37,235 nucleotides of DNA from Bacteroidales bacterium (GTDB taxonomy: Bacteria > Bacteroidota > Bacteroidia > Bacteroidales > UBA7960). Both the position numbers and the translations under genes were made by a program. Below the pieces are notes generated by a model that made no database searches, was not told the DNA's origin, and saw nothing but the letters and a program-made list of their open reading frames with translations. The stretch covers positions 1 through 37,235 of the forward strand of contig PXAA01000125.1 of assembly GCA_003567205.1 (NCBI GenBank). The letters are read 5' to 3'. This document shows, one piece after another, positions 1 through 10,191 of this stretch (position 1 is the stretch's first letter; each line of letters starts with the position of its first letter).

Positions 1-440
1 CTCAGGTCATTGTCCTGGATGATCACCTGCATCATGCTTTGGTTTTCGCGCTGTAGTTGTGTTACCTGCGGGGCAACCTGGTTGAAGGCTTCAATCTCTT
101 CGTTCGAGAAGGCACCGTCTTCCAAAGCCCCCATCTGTGCGGCACGGCCGATCTGGTCAAAACGTTGCCTGGTCAGGCCATACTGTTCAATTGTTTCGTT
201 GATCCTTGCCTGGGTGCCTCGTTGTAAAGCACTGACTTCCTGATTGGTGTCGAAGAAAGTAAGCAGAACCTCATCCCCGAAGGGGAATTCTTTGTCTGCC
301 CAGGGGTCTTCCTCTTCCTGTTTTTCTTCGGTTTCCTGTGCTGATGCAATCATTGGCATGTTCAACACGAGTCCCATGGTCAAACAAAATACCACAAAAA
401 AGCGCGTGGCAGCATATTCGGTCATTTTGATACAATGCAT
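1..440 (-). CDS. DUF4168-like secreted protein (partial, runs off the left edge)
   Basis: Minus-strand translation from ATG at 440 (or in-frame ATG at 425): M(HCIK)MTEYAATRFFVVFCLTMGLVLNMPMIASAQETEEKQEEEDPWADKEFPF...RFDQIGRAAQMGALEDGAFSNEEIEAFNQVAPQVTQLQRENQSMMQVIIQDNDL. Signal peptide plus helical repeats typical of DUF4168-type proteins. Not in the ORF track because no stop lies in the window. Confidence 0.6.
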   Translation of the reverse strand, partial: MHCIKMTEYAATRFFVVFCLTMGLVLNMPMIASAQETEEKQEEEDPWADKEFPFGDEVLLTFFDTNQEVSALQRGTQARINETIEQYGLTRQRFDQIGRAAQMGALEDGAFSNEEIEAFNQVAPQVTQLQRENQSMMQVIIQDNDL

Positions 441-553
441 AATCTTTAATTTCAGTTTGGAGTTTACAATTCAGAGTACAAAAGTAATCATAATTAAAAA
501 AACCATGCGTTTTTTTTAGTTAAAAGACTAAAAAATAGCTTGTACTGCAGCCA

Positions 554-1978
554 TTATTTAAAGAAGTCATCAACAAAATTTAACAGAAACACCTTTTTGG
601 TGGCCCTGGTAATTGCCGTATACAACCAGCGGATGTATTCGGTATCGGGTTTTCTTTCGGGCAGGTACCCCATTTCAACAAAAACATGCTTCCATTGCCC
701 CCCCTGGGCTTTATGGCAAGTCATGGCATAGGCAAATTTTACCTGCAGGGCATTCAGGTAGGGGTTGTTTCGGATGTTTGTCATCCTTGTGCGCTTGTTG
801 GGGATGTACTTGTAGTCTTCGGCCACTGACTCAAACAATTTGTTTGACGCCTGCCTGGGCAGGGCAGGACCGTCTGTGTCCAGAACATCCAGCAGGAGTT
901 TGGCATCCAGGTCCGGCATGCCGGGATAGTCGATCATGCGGAAAGTAACGTCTGCAAAGCGGAATCCGTACAAAGACTCAGTGCGTTTGATGCGCTTCAG
1001 TTCAATGATATCGCCATTGGCAATGAAACCTGCTTCAGATTGTTCAGGCAGCCAGAAGTAGTTGTTCCTGACCACCATGAGCAGGTCCCCTGCGTTGATT
1101 TCATCTTCCATAAACAGCACCCTTTGTCGCAAATGCTTGTTATACATATTGGCCCGCTTGTTTGACCGGCAGATCATCAGGGCTTCCTCTTTGCCTCCCA
1201 GCCAGGCGTTGTCTGCTTCATCGGCCGCTTCCTGGCCCTGGACCCTTATCACATCGCTGAAATGTTTCAGGCGAAGCCGGGGAAACCCGGTTTGTTGCCT
1301 GGTGAGCATTTCCCGGATGCGCGTGGCATTAAAGAGGATGCCGCTGTCTTGCGATTGGCGGACTACCTCCTGTAATTCGTAATCCCTGGCATGAAGGCCA
1401 AACCTTGTTTCGAGGAAACGTTTGCTGAGTGCCGGGCTTTCGGGGGACATCACCGGGGGCAACTGGGCGGTATCCCCGATCAGGATCAGGCGGCAATTTT
1501 TGTTGTTATACACATAACGGAAAAGGTCATCCAGAAGATTTGCCCCTCCAAACAAACTGGTTTGGTCGTCTGGCGTGTTTCCGGGAATCATCGACGCCTC
1601 GTCCACGATAAATAAAGTGTCGGTATGCTTGTTCTGTTGCAGTGCAATTTGCAGGGAACCATCGCCGGATGTCTGGAGGCGGTATATCTTTTTATGGATC
1701 GTAAAAGCATGTTTCCCTGAATACCCGGCCAATACTTTGGCTGCCCTGCCTGTAGGTGCCAGCAACACCGAATCGGCCTTCAGGCCGGGAAGCATCTTAA
1801 CTAGGCTGCTGACGATGGTTGTTTTTCCCGTACCTGCATAGCCTTTCAAAATAAAAACGGAAAGAGGCTCCGGATCCAGGATAAAGGCGGCCAGTTCACT
1901 GATCAGTGCCGTCTGGTCTGCCGTCGGCCTGTATGGAAAGTGTTTGTCAATGCCCTGAATGATATCGGAAATGCCCAT
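554..1978 (-). CDS. RecD-like ATP-dependent DNA helicase (AAA_30 / UvrD_C_2 type)
   Basis: Walker A GYAGTGKTT, Walker B-like LFIVDEASMI, GDTAQLPPV, C-terminal AMTCHKAQGGQWKHVFVE and RWLYTAITRA motifs of SF1B RecD-like helicases. Confidence 0.9.
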   Translation of the reverse strand: MGISDIIQGIDKHFPYRPTADQTALISELAAFILDPEPLSVFILKGYAGTGKTTIVSSLVKMLPGLKADSVLLAPTGRAAKVLAGYSGKHAFTIHKKIYRLQTSGDGSLQIALQQNKHTDTLFIVDEASMIPGNTPDDQTSLFGGANLLDDLFRYVYNNKNCRLILIGDTAQLPPVMSPESPALSKRFLETRFGLHARDYELQEVVRQSQDSGILFNATRIREMLTRQQTGFPRLRLKHFSDVIRVQGQEAADEADNAWLGGKEEALMICRSNKRANMYNKHLRQRVLFMEDEINAGDLLMVVRNNYFWLPEQSEAGFIANGDIIELKRIKRTESLYGFRFADVTFRMIDYPGMPDLDAKLLLDVLDTDGPALPRQASNKLFESVAEDYKYIPNKRTRMTNIRNNPYLNALQVKFAYAMTCHKAQGGQWKHVFVEMGYLPERKPDTEYIRWLYTAITRATKKVFLLNFVDDFFK

Positions 1979-1984
1979 AACTGA

Positions 1985-4324
1985 TCAGAAAGGATAGCCT
2001 ATCCCAAGGTTAAAATTCCACTGGTTGAAACCTGGCCATCCATCAATCCATCGTTCCCCGGAAGCCAATGCCGGGTTCCTCAAAGGGAAGGCAGCATCGA
2101 GCCTTACAAGAAAAAAGTTGAAGTCGAGCCGTATACCAACCCCTGCCCCCATGGCAATTTCCCGGTAAAAGCGGGTTGCCGAAAACTCCCCCCCCGGAAA
2201 CTGTTCGTTTTTTTTCAGGAACCAGACATTGCCTGCATCCATAAAGAAAGCTCCGTGCCAGTACCGGTAAACGGGAAAACGGAATTCTATGTTTGCCTCC
2301 AGCTTGACATCCCCGTATTTGTCGAACCGGAGTTCTTCGGTTTCATGATACCCGCCAGGGCCGAGGTTATATATGCTCCATGCCCGCACACTGTTGGCCC
2401 CACCGCCGTAGTAGCTCTTTATAAAAGGCATTACATCGATGTTGCCGTAGGGCAAGCCCATCCCGCCCATGATGCGAAATACCAGGGTGTTATTTTCATC
2501 GAATACCCGGTAATACCTGAAATCGGCGTCTGCTTTTATAAATTGGGCAAATGGAATACCACCTAAGGTATAGCTGTTGTCTTCGTTGAGAGACAGGTCA
2601 AATTGCCTGCCGGCTAAATACATTAAGTTGCCCGCTATTTCCAGGTTGCTCCTGAAATATACAAAGTCTGTTTTTTTCTCAAATTGTTGGGTGGTGTAGG
2701 TGTAATTATATTTCATGCCTGCGATGAGGTGATCCCGGTATCGGCTGAGGATAAGCGGATTGGCGTCAGGGATCCGTGACTGAAGGATGGAATCGTTAAA
2801 AATCTTTATGGAACTGATCTCCAAGAGGTTGAACTGATGCTGGTGGCGATAGTTGGATTGCCACTGGTATCCGAAACTCACATTCAGGATGTAACGTGTA
2901 TAGTCGGGACGTTGGCGATAGTTGATCCCCGCCAGGATGGTGGTTTGCGGCCGAGCTGCCTGGGAAAAGCGTTCCAGGCTGAAAGGAAGCAGCAGTTTCG
3001 GAACATCCAGGGAAACATCCACACCCAACTCTGCCGTGTTGAAAGGGAGCCTCTGAAAAACTTGCTGGTTGGCCGATTCGCCTGATACTTCAAGTGCACC
3101 CTTGAAACGCAGGTTCAGGATTTCTGCCCCGCGAAATATATTTCTGTTCTGGAATACCAGGTTGCTGGCAATGCCGAGGTTTCCTGCCGTGTTAAGCCCT
3201 TCCGCCTCAATCGAAATGGCGTTGGATGGCGAACGTGTAAGTTCCAGCCGCACATCCAGCAAACCCAGGCTGTCACCACCTGTATGTGAGGCCTTGGCTG
3301 CTTCAGTAAAATTCAGGTTCACAAAACGAAAATTCCGCAACCCGGCCAGGGTAAAGTAAGTTTGTTCTACTTTGTCAATGTTGTAAAATTCACCCGGGGT
3401 AATGAAAATATTGTTGGCAATGGTTTTTGGACGCAGGCGCATGGGACCGTTATGCAAAAAAGTATATTTGTCCTCTGTATCATTCGTTTTTTTAAATACC
3501 GTGGTATCGGAATACTGCTGAATGGGGGCAAGCCTTGAGTACTCAGGGTAAACAAAAACTTTGTTTATCCTGTATCTTTTATGTGGTATGACACTGTCGG
3601 CAGGTGTGGTGGTGCGGGCACGGGGGTTGTTGATGATGACTTCAAGGTCCAGCTGGTTTTGATTCAGTGTACTGTCGACCTGGAAAAAGATAAAGTCCCT
3701 TGAGAAGTTAAAAAACCCCTCTTCCTTTAAATACCTGGTAAGCCGCCTGCGCTCCTGTTGAAGTACATCGGCATCGTATCGGTCGCCACTTGAGATCAAA
3801 GACTGCAGGCTGTCAGAATATACAAATGCTGCCACCTGACTGTCCTGAATAGTATAGTCCACATGGCGAATGGTGTATGGGGTGTTGCCTGTAAGTGTAT
3901 ATACCACATTGGCCCTTTTACCTCTGGTATTTACATCATAATCCACATGGGCATTGAAGTAGCCCTTGTTATGCAGGAACAATTCAAACTGCCTGCTGGT
4001 CTGGTTTGCCAGGGCAGGGTCAAAAATGACCGGGGGCTCACCAATGGTGTTTTTCATCCAGCGTTTCAGGCGGGTTTCCTTTCCCCTGTCGGCCAGCTGG
4101 TACATGTTCAGGTGAAAGCGGTAAAATCCCAGAATGCGCCGGTTGGGTGATTGACGTACATAGTTGCGCAATTGAATGGGATCCAATTCTGTGTCTTCCA
4201 GCACAATGCGATTCCGGTTGAGCAGATACTGGCCCTCTGGTATACGCCGCGCAGGCATGCATGAAGGCAATAGCAGGATGAATGCCAGCAGCAGGGGAAA
4301 AATATGTCTGTACGTGGGGTGCAT
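1985..4324 (-). CDS. tamL: BamA/TamA family outer membrane lipoprotein (TamL-like)
   Basis: Lipoprotein signal LLLPSCMPARRIPEGQYLLNRN, POTRA-like N-terminus, C-terminal Omp85 barrel (GGGANSVRAWSIYNLGPGGY... VGIRLDFNFFLVRLDAAFPLRNP). Confidence 0.85.
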   Translation of the reverse strand: MHPTYRHIFPLLLAFILLLPSCMPARRIPEGQYLLNRNRIVLEDTELDPIQLRNYVRQSPNRRILGFYRFHLNMYQLADRGKETRLKRWMKNTIGEPPVIFDPALANQTSRQFELFLHNKGYFNAHVDYDVNTRGKRANVVYTLTGNTPYTIRHVDYTIQDSQVAAFVYSDSLQSLISSGDRYDADVLQQERRRLTRYLKEEGFFNFSRDFIFFQVDSTLNQNQLDLEVIINNPRARTTTPADSVIPHKRYRINKVFVYPEYSRLAPIQQYSDTTVFKKTNDTEDKYTFLHNGPMRLRPKTIANNIFITPGEFYNIDKVEQTYFTLAGLRNFRFVNLNFTEAAKASHTGGDSLGLLDVRLELTRSPSNAISIEAEGLNTAGNLGIASNLVFQNRNIFRGAEILNLRFKGALEVSGESANQQVFQRLPFNTAELGVDVSLDVPKLLLPFSLERFSQAARPQTTILAGINYRQRPDYTRYILNVSFGYQWQSNYRHQHQFNLLEISSIKIFNDSILQSRIPDANPLILSRYRDHLIAGMKYNYTYTTQQFEKKTDFVYFRSNLEIAGNLMYLAGRQFDLSLNEDNSYTLGGIPFAQFIKADADFRYYRVFDENNTLVFRIMGGMGLPYGNIDVMPFIKSYYGGGANSVRAWSIYNLGPGGYHETEELRFDKYGDVKLEANIEFRFPVYRYWHGAFFMDAGNVWFLKKNEQFPGGEFSATRFYREIAMGAGVGIRLDFNFFLVRLDAAFPLRNPALASGERWIDGWPGFNQWNFNLGIGYPF

Positions 4325-4347
4325 GTATTATGTGTTGGAAATATATG

Positions 4348-4355
4348 CAAAATTA
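4348..4355 (-). promoter_or_regulatory. Candidate -7 element (TAATTTTG) for tamL
   Basis: Plus-strand CAAAATTA is TAATTTTG on minus, within TTAATTTTGCATAT, 23 bp upstream of the tamL ATG. Confidence 0.4.
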
Positions 4356-4400
4356 ACCATTATCGGATGAAGTGTCCCTATATGGAAATAAAAAAACCAT

Positions 4401-4408
4401 TAGCTTTG
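4401..4408 (+). promoter_or_regulatory. Candidate Bacteroidetes -7 element (TAGCTTTG) for glmM
   Basis: Matches TAnnTTTG; 21 bp upstream of ATG 4430. No clear -33 TTTG partner. Confidence 0.4.
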
Positions 4409-4429
4409 TCAGATAAAGCCTTTTTTCCA

Positions 4430-5824
4430 ATGACTTTGATCAGGTCCATATCAGGTATACGCGGTACCATTGGCGGACATCCCGGAGAGGGCCTGTCTCC
4501 GGTTGATGTAATTACATTTGCAGGGGCTTACGGGATGTGGTTGAAACAAAATCACCCGGATAAGCCCATACGTGTGGTTGTTGGAAGGGATGCGCGCATA
4601 TCAGGGCCGGTAATCAGCCATGTGCTGATATCTACCCTGCAGGCTATGGGCATTGACGTTATTGATGCCGGGTTAACCACCACGCCGACCGTTGAAATGG
4701 GTGTGCTGGTGCACGGGGCACAGGGTGGTGTGGTCATTACCGCCAGCCACAATCCAAAAAACTGGAATGCGCTGAAACTGCTCAACGACGAAGGTGAGTT
4801 TATGACGGCATCACAGGGAAAAGAGATGCAGGCATGGATGGATCCGGCCCGCTTTGAGTTTGTATCATCCGGCAAGATCGGTACATACAGCCAGGATGAA
4901 AACATGCTTGAAACACATATTGAAAAGATTTTAGACTTGCCCCTGGTCGATTCAGACGCTATTGAAAAGGCTGGTTTCAAAGTGGCAGTGGACGGAATCA
5001 ATTCTGTGGGCGGCATCGCCGTACCCCTTCTTTTAGAGGCTTTGGGCGTGAAAGATATCCTGGAGATACACTGTGATCCTACAGGTATATTTCAGCACAA
5101 CCCCGAACCATTGCCCGGGCATTTGGCCCATTTGTCTGCTGAGGTTGTAGAATCAAATGCCCATTTGGGTTTTGCCGTTGATCCGGATGTAGATCGCCTG
5201 GCCATTGTTTGTGAAGACGGTGAGATGTTCGGAGAAGAATACACCCTGGTATCGGTGGCTGACTACGTACTGTCGCACACACCCGGCAATACGGTGAGCA
5301 ACCTCTCATCCACACAGGCACTGAAAGAGGTCACTGAAAAACACGGAGGCCGCCATTATTTTTCGGCCGTAGGGGAGGTGAACGTAGTAGAAGCCATGAA
5401 GAAACACACGGCAGTGATCGGGGGAGAAGGCAATGGTGGTGTGATCTATCCCGCTCTGCATTACGGAAGGGATGCATTGGTTGGCATTGCCATTTTTCTG
5501 ACGCAGCTTGCCCGGAGCGGGTATTCCTGCAGCCGCCTCAAAAAATCCTATCCCGAATACCATATATCTAAAAACAAGATTGAATTGCCTCCGGATGCGG
5601 ATATTAACCTTGTGATCGGGATGATCACCAAAAAATACAGCCAACAGACACTCGATCATACCGATGGACTGAAAATCTGGTTTGACAAGGAGTGGGTGCA
5701 TTTGCGGTCATCCAATACCGAACCTGTCATACGGCTTTATGCAGAGAGCGACAGCCTGAACAAAGCCGAAAAAATTGCAAACAAGATTAAGGAAGACATT
5801 AGTGAGGTACTGAAAGAGCTGTAA
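4430..5824 (+). CDS. glmM: Phosphoglucosamine mutase / phosphomannomutase family
   Basis: MTLIRSISGIRGTIGG start, TASHNPKNWNALK catalytic serine loop, DPDVDRLAIV metal loop, GGEGNGGVI, SSNTEPVIRLYAES. The ORF extends to 4304, but ATG 4430 gives the canonical N-terminus and sits just after a TAnnTTTG element. Confidence 0.9.
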   Translation: MTLIRSISGIRGTIGGHPGEGLSPVDVITFAGAYGMWLKQNHPDKPIRVVVGRDARISGPVISHVLISTLQAMGIDVIDAGLTTTPTVEMGVLVHGAQGGVVITASHNPKNWNALKLLNDEGEFMTASQGKEMQAWMDPARFEFVSSGKIGTYSQDENMLETHIEKILDLPLVDSDAIEKAGFKVAVDGINSVGGIAVPLLLEALGVKDILEIHCDPTGIFQHNPEPLPGHLAHLSAEVVESNAHLGFAVDPDVDRLAIVCEDGEMFGEEYTLVSVADYVLSHTPGNTVSNLSSTQALKEVTEKHGGRHYFSAVGEVNVVEAMKKHTAVIGGEGNGGVIYPALHYGRDALVGIAIFLTQLARSGYSCSRLKKSYPEYHISKNKIELPPDADINLVIGMITKKYSQQTLDHTDGLKIWFDKEWVHLRSSNTEPVIRLYAESDSLNKAEKIANKIKEDISEVLKEL

Positions 5825-8800
5825 TTACATCCAGGGCTTCTCCAATGGATTTCACATCCTGTATGGTTATTACCAAATGTGCGTTTGCTTCCCTTATCTG
5901 GCACTTTGCGGGAAGGTTTTGTGCATATTCAAGTATTTTACCAAAGGCTTTGCTTTGATAATAAGCGGTTTTTTCACTGTCGGGCAGGTGACCGATCATC
6001 ATTCCTTTTTTAAGGATCATTTTTTCAAAACCGGTTTGTTGTGCTTTCCAGCGCAACTCAACTGCCTTAAGCAGGCCCTTGACCGGCCCCGGGAGGGGCC
6101 CGAACCTGTCTTCCATCCTCCTGGCGAACGCCTGAAGCTGCTCATGGCCGGTAGCACTGTCCAGTTCCTTGTAAAGCTTGATCCTTTCTTCGGTATTGGA
6201 AACATAATCGCTGGGGATCATCAGCTCCAGATCTGTTTCCAAATGACAATCGTCCACATACCCCCTCTGCTCCCGGCCGTCTTCCGCCTGTCCGAACAAC
6301 TCTTTGAACTCCTGTTCTTTTAGTTCGGTGATGGCTTCGTCCAGTATCCTGTGATATGTGTCCAGCCCCACTTCGGTGATGAAGCCGCTTTGTTCCGCCC
6401 CCAGCAGGTTTCCTGCTCCTCTGATGTCAAGGTCACGCATGGCAATATTAAAGCCGCTGCCCAGCTCCGAAAATTCTTCGATGGCTCTAAGCCTTTTGCG
6501 TGCTTCATCGGTAAGGGTGTTGAGGGGCGGCGAAAGCAGATAGCAAAAGGCCTTTTTGTTGGTCCTGCCAACACGACCCCGCATCTGGTGCAGGTCGCTT
6601 AATCCGAAATGATGCGCATTGTTAATGATGATGGTATTGGCATTGGGAATATCGAGCCCCGACTCAATGATGGTGGTCGACACCAGGACATCGTATTCGC
6701 CATGGATAAAATCCACCATAACTTTTTCCAGCTTATTTCCTTCGAGTTGTCCGTGGCCAACGGCAATCCGCAGGCCCGGGCATGTGTGCCTTACAATGGC
6801 CGCCACCTCTTCGATATTCTGCACGCGATTGTGGACAAAGAAAACCTGGCCACCCCTTGATATTTCATATTCGATGGCTTCTTTGATGAGCCTCTCATTA
6901 AACATGTGCAACTCGGTCAGGATGGGGTATCTGTTGGGTGGCGGGGTGTTCAGGTAGGAAAGGTCCCTGGCCCCCATCAGCGAGAACTGCAGGGTTCGGG
7001 GAATGGGTGTTGCGGTAAGCGTCAGTGTATCGACGTCGACACGCATTTGTTTGAGTTTTTCCTTTGACGCCACCCCGAACTTCTGCTCTTCATCGATAAT
7101 CAGCAGGCCAATATCCTTGAATACAACGTCTTTGCTCAGCAATCGGTGTGTGCCGATCAAAATATCCACTTGCCCGTTCTTTGCGCCCTCCAGGGCTTGT
7201 TTCTTCTCCCGTGTTGATCTGAAACGGCTCAGGTAGTCTATCTTGCAGGGAAAGTCCTTCAGCCTATCGCTAAAGGTGTAGTAATGCTGCAGGGCCAGGA
7301 TGGTGGTGGGGATCAATACGGCCACCTGCCTGGAATCATTGACTGCTTTAAAAGCCGCCCTGATAGCCACTTCTGTTTTTCCAAACCCCACATCCCCGCA
7401 TATGAGCCTGTCCATGGGCACGGGCAACTCCATGTCATTTTTTATATCCTGGGTAGCCTTTTCCTGGTCGGGTGTGTCTTCGAAAATAAAAGAGGCTTCC
7501 AATTCATGTTGCAGGTAAGTATCTGGCGAAAAGGCAAATCCTTTGCGCGCTTTTCTTTCGGCATAGAGTTTTATCAAATCCTGGGCAATGTCTTTGACTT
7601 TTTTCTTGGTCTTGTTTTTTAACTTGTTCCAGGTGTTGGAGCCCAGGCGGTGTAAAGTGGGCGCCATTCCTTCTTTGCCCGTATATTTTGAAATGCGGTG
7701 CAGGCTGTGGATGCTCACATAGAGGATGTCGTTGTTTTTATAGACCAGCCGGATTGCTTCCTGTAATCTGCCCATCACCTCAATTTTTTCCAGCCCGCTG
7801 AAAATACCTATGCCATGGTCTATGTGGGCAACATAGTCGCCGGGTTTAAGGTTATAAAGTGCCTGGATCCCCATGGCCTGTTTGCCGGGAAACTTGTCGC
7901 GGATGCGATACCGGTGGTACCTGTCAAATATTTGATGGTCTGTATAACAGGCAACCTGGTTTACCTGGTCAATAAAGCCTTCATGCAATGTGAGCAAGAG
8001 TGTCTCATGCCGGAATTCGGGCCTGGACGATCCGGATTCCGAGAGGGTATCGAAGATGCTGTGTATGCGCCTGATCTGTTTCGGGGTATCGTACAGGATG
8101 ATGTTTTTAATGCCCTCCCTGGTATTTTTTGCCAGGTTCTGGATCAGCAATTCAAAATGTTTGTTGAAGTTGGGCTGGGGCGAAAAATGAAAGGAAAAAC
8201 GTTTCTTGCCATTTTTAGACAACAGGGGCCTCCGGAACTCCAGCAAGCGGTGTTTCCGGAAATTTGCCATAAAGATGTCGTGATTTATATACCGCGATTC
8301 ATCGAAGAAACCTGCTTCAAACCCGTGGCGGATAACTTCTGTGCATAGGCCGGTATCTTCTGACCAAAGCAGGGTGTTATCGTGCATAGATTCGGTAAGG
8401 CACTCCCGCGCTTCGCTGGCCTGTTCGATGTTATGGATGTCGGGCAAGATATTGATCTGCTCTTGCAGCTCCACAGACAACTGTGTTTCAGGATTAAAGG
8501 TACGGAGACTCTCCACCCGGTCATCCATGACCTCCACCCGGAAAGGATGGTCATTGGAGAAAGAGAATACATCCACAATGCCCCCCCTGACAGAAAACTG
8601 GCCGGGCTCCACCACGAAGTCGACCCGTTCGAAGCCATATTCATTAAGCAAGTCCATCATAAAATCAACCGGCAGATCTGCCCCTTTGCGCACGGTGATG
8701 ATGTGCTTTTTCAGGTTTTTTTTGGGAACGATTTTTTCAGCGTATGCTTCCGGGTAGGTTACCACAATGGTTCTTTCCTTTGTGCTGGCAAGTCGGTGAA

Positions 8801-9152
8801 CCACTTCGGCACGAAGCAGGATGCCGGCCTTGTCTTCTTCTGATGATCGTGCGGGTTTTTTACATGATGAAGGAAAAAAGAAAATATTCCTGTGTTCATA
8901 GTCTTTGTCACGTTCTCCCAAAAGGTTTTCCAGGTCATTAAAAAAATAGGCGGCCGACTCCTTGTCGGACAAAACAAAAAGGAAATCTTTTTTAATGCGT
9001 CTTATCGCCGCGGCCGCTACAACGGCTGCAGAAGACCCTGCAAGCCCCTCTGCGGCGGCAGCATCTGCCCCGGGCTGCTTCAGAAAATCCAAAAGGTCCT
9101 GCAAGTGTTTGCTTTCTGAAAACAACCGGATAAAATGATCTATTGTCAACAC
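5799..9152 (-). CDS. mfd: Transcription-repair coupling factor
   Basis: 1117 aa; UvrB-interacting N-terminal part, CarD/RID domain (LKPGDYVAHIDHGIGIFSGL), helicase motifs GDVGFGKTEVAIRAAFKA, DEEQKFGV, TATPIPRTLQFSLMGARDLS, ESGLDIPNANTIIINNA, QMRGRVGR, TRCF C-terminal domain. Confidence 0.97.
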   Translation of the reverse strand: MLTIDHFIRLFSESKHLQDLLDFLKQPGADAAAAEGLAGSSAAVVAAAAIRRIKKDFLFVLSDKESAAYFFNDLENLLGERDKDYEHRNIFFFPSSCKKPARSSEEDKAGILLRAEVVHRLASTKERTIVVTYPEAYAEKIVPKKNLKKHIITVRKGADLPVDFMMDLLNEYGFERVDFVVEPGQFSVRGGIVDVFSFSNDHPFRVEVMDDRVESLRTFNPETQLSVELQEQINILPDIHNIEQASEARECLTESMHDNTLLWSEDTGLCTEVIRHGFEAGFFDESRYINHDIFMANFRKHRLLEFRRPLLSKNGKKRFSFHFSPQPNFNKHFELLIQNLAKNTREGIKNIILYDTPKQIRRIHSIFDTLSESGSSRPEFRHETLLLTLHEGFIDQVNQVACYTDHQIFDRYHRYRIRDKFPGKQAMGIQALYNLKPGDYVAHIDHGIGIFSGLEKIEVMGRLQEAIRLVYKNNDILYVSIHSLHRISKYTGKEGMAPTLHRLGSNTWNKLKNKTKKKVKDIAQDLIKLYAERKARKGFAFSPDTYLQHELEASFIFEDTPDQEKATQDIKNDMELPVPMDRLICGDVGFGKTEVAIRAAFKAVNDSRQVAVLIPTTILALQHYYTFSDRLKDFPCKIDYLSRFRSTREKKQALEGAKNGQVDILIGTHRLLSKDVVFKDIGLLIIDEEQKFGVASKEKLKQMRVDVDTLTLTATPIPRTLQFSLMGARDLSYLNTPPPNRYPILTELHMFNERLIKEAIEYEISRGGQVFFVHNRVQNIEEVAAIVRHTCPGLRIAVGHGQLEGNKLEKVMVDFIHGEYDVLVSTTIIESGLDIPNANTIIINNAHHFGLSDLHQMRGRVGRTNKKAFCYLLSPPLNTLTDEARKRLRAIEEFSELGSGFNIAMRDLDIRGAGNLLGAEQSGFITEVGLDTYHRILDEAITELKEQEFKELFGQAEDGREQRGYVDDCHLETDLELMIPSDYVSNTEERIKLYKELDSATGHEQLQAFARRMEDRFGPLPGPVKGLLKAVELRWKAQQTGFEKMILKKGMMIGHLPDSEKTAYYQSKAFGKILEYAQNLPAKCQIREANAHLVITIQDVKSIGEALDVITALSVPH

Positions 9153-9158
9153 ACCCTG

Positions 9159-10178
9159 CTATTTTTTGTGGTTTTGCCTCATAAATGTTTCCACTGTCTC
9201 GACCATGGAACGCGGTCCGACAAAGAATGGCGAACGCTCATGCAGTGTTTTGGGTTCAATTTCAAGGATGCGATTAATGCCATTGCTGGCTTTCCCCCCG
9301 GCCTGTTCAGCCAGGTAGGCAATGGGGCTGCATTCGTAAAGCAGGCGGAGTTTGCCGTTGGGTTGTTTTGTAGTGCCCGGATACAGGAATATCCCCCCTT
9401 TGATCAGGTTGCGGTGAAAATCCGCCACCAGCGATCCGATATACCTTGATGTATATGGCCTGTGGGTTGGCGCATCGTTTTCCTGGCAATATTTGATATA
9501 TTTTTTTACCCCTTCCGGAAAATAGATGTAGTTTCCCTCATTGATGCTATATATCTTGCCCGTTTCCGGAAAACGCATATCGGGATGGGAAAGGCAGAAA
9601 ATACCCACCGAAGGATCAAGTGTAAAGCCGTTTACCCCTTTGCCGGTTGAGTATACCAACATGGTGGAAGACCCGTAAATGACATAGCCGGCCGCGGTAA
9701 GGTGGATCCCCGGCTGCAGGAGGTCGCTCTGGGTGCCGCCCCCAACTTCGGTAACCCTTTTGTAAATAGAAAAAATGGTGCCTATGGATACATTGGCTTC
9801 AATATTGCTGCTCCCGTCCAAAGGATCCATAGCCACCACGTATTTCCCCTTTTCGGAGAATTCATTGCTGAATGAGATCACTTTCTCGTTTTCTTCCGAA
9901 GCAATGGCACAACATTCTCCACCGCCCTTCAGGGCGGTTATAAACATCTCATTGGCGTAAACGTCAAGTTTTTTTTGGGTTTCCCCCTGAATATTTCGTT
10001 TTCCAACCGTGCCAAGGATATCCACCAAACCGGCAGCATTAATCTCACGATTCACGATCTTGGCGGCAGTGGCAATGTCGTTGAGCAGGCGGGTAAGGGC
10101 CCCTTTCGCGTGGGGGTACTCTGACTGGCGCTGGATGATAAATTCCGTTAGTGTGGTGATTTTGTTGCGATGTATCAT
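9159..10178 (-). CDS. fbp: Fructose-1,6-bisphosphatase class I
   Basis: [72 protein letters not shown]: class I FBPase motifs. Confidence 0.95.
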   Translation of the reverse strand: MIHRNKITTLTEFIIQRQSEYPHAKGALTRLLNDIATAAKIVNREINAAGLVDILGTVGKRNIQGETQKKLDVYANEMFITALKGGGECCAIASEENEKVISFSNEFSEKGKYVVAMDPLDGSSNIEANVSIGTIFSIYKRVTEVGGGTQSDLLQPGIHLTAAGYVIYGSSTMLVYSTGKGVNGFTLDPSVGIFCLSHPDMRFPETGKIYSINEGNYIYFPEGVKKYIKYCQENDAPTHRPYTSRYIGSLVADFHRNLIKGGIFLYPGTTKQPNGKLRLLYECSPIAYLAEQAGGKASNGINRILEIEPKTLHERSPFFVGPRSMVETVETFMRQNHKK

Positions 10179-10191
10179 GGCTTATATGTTT

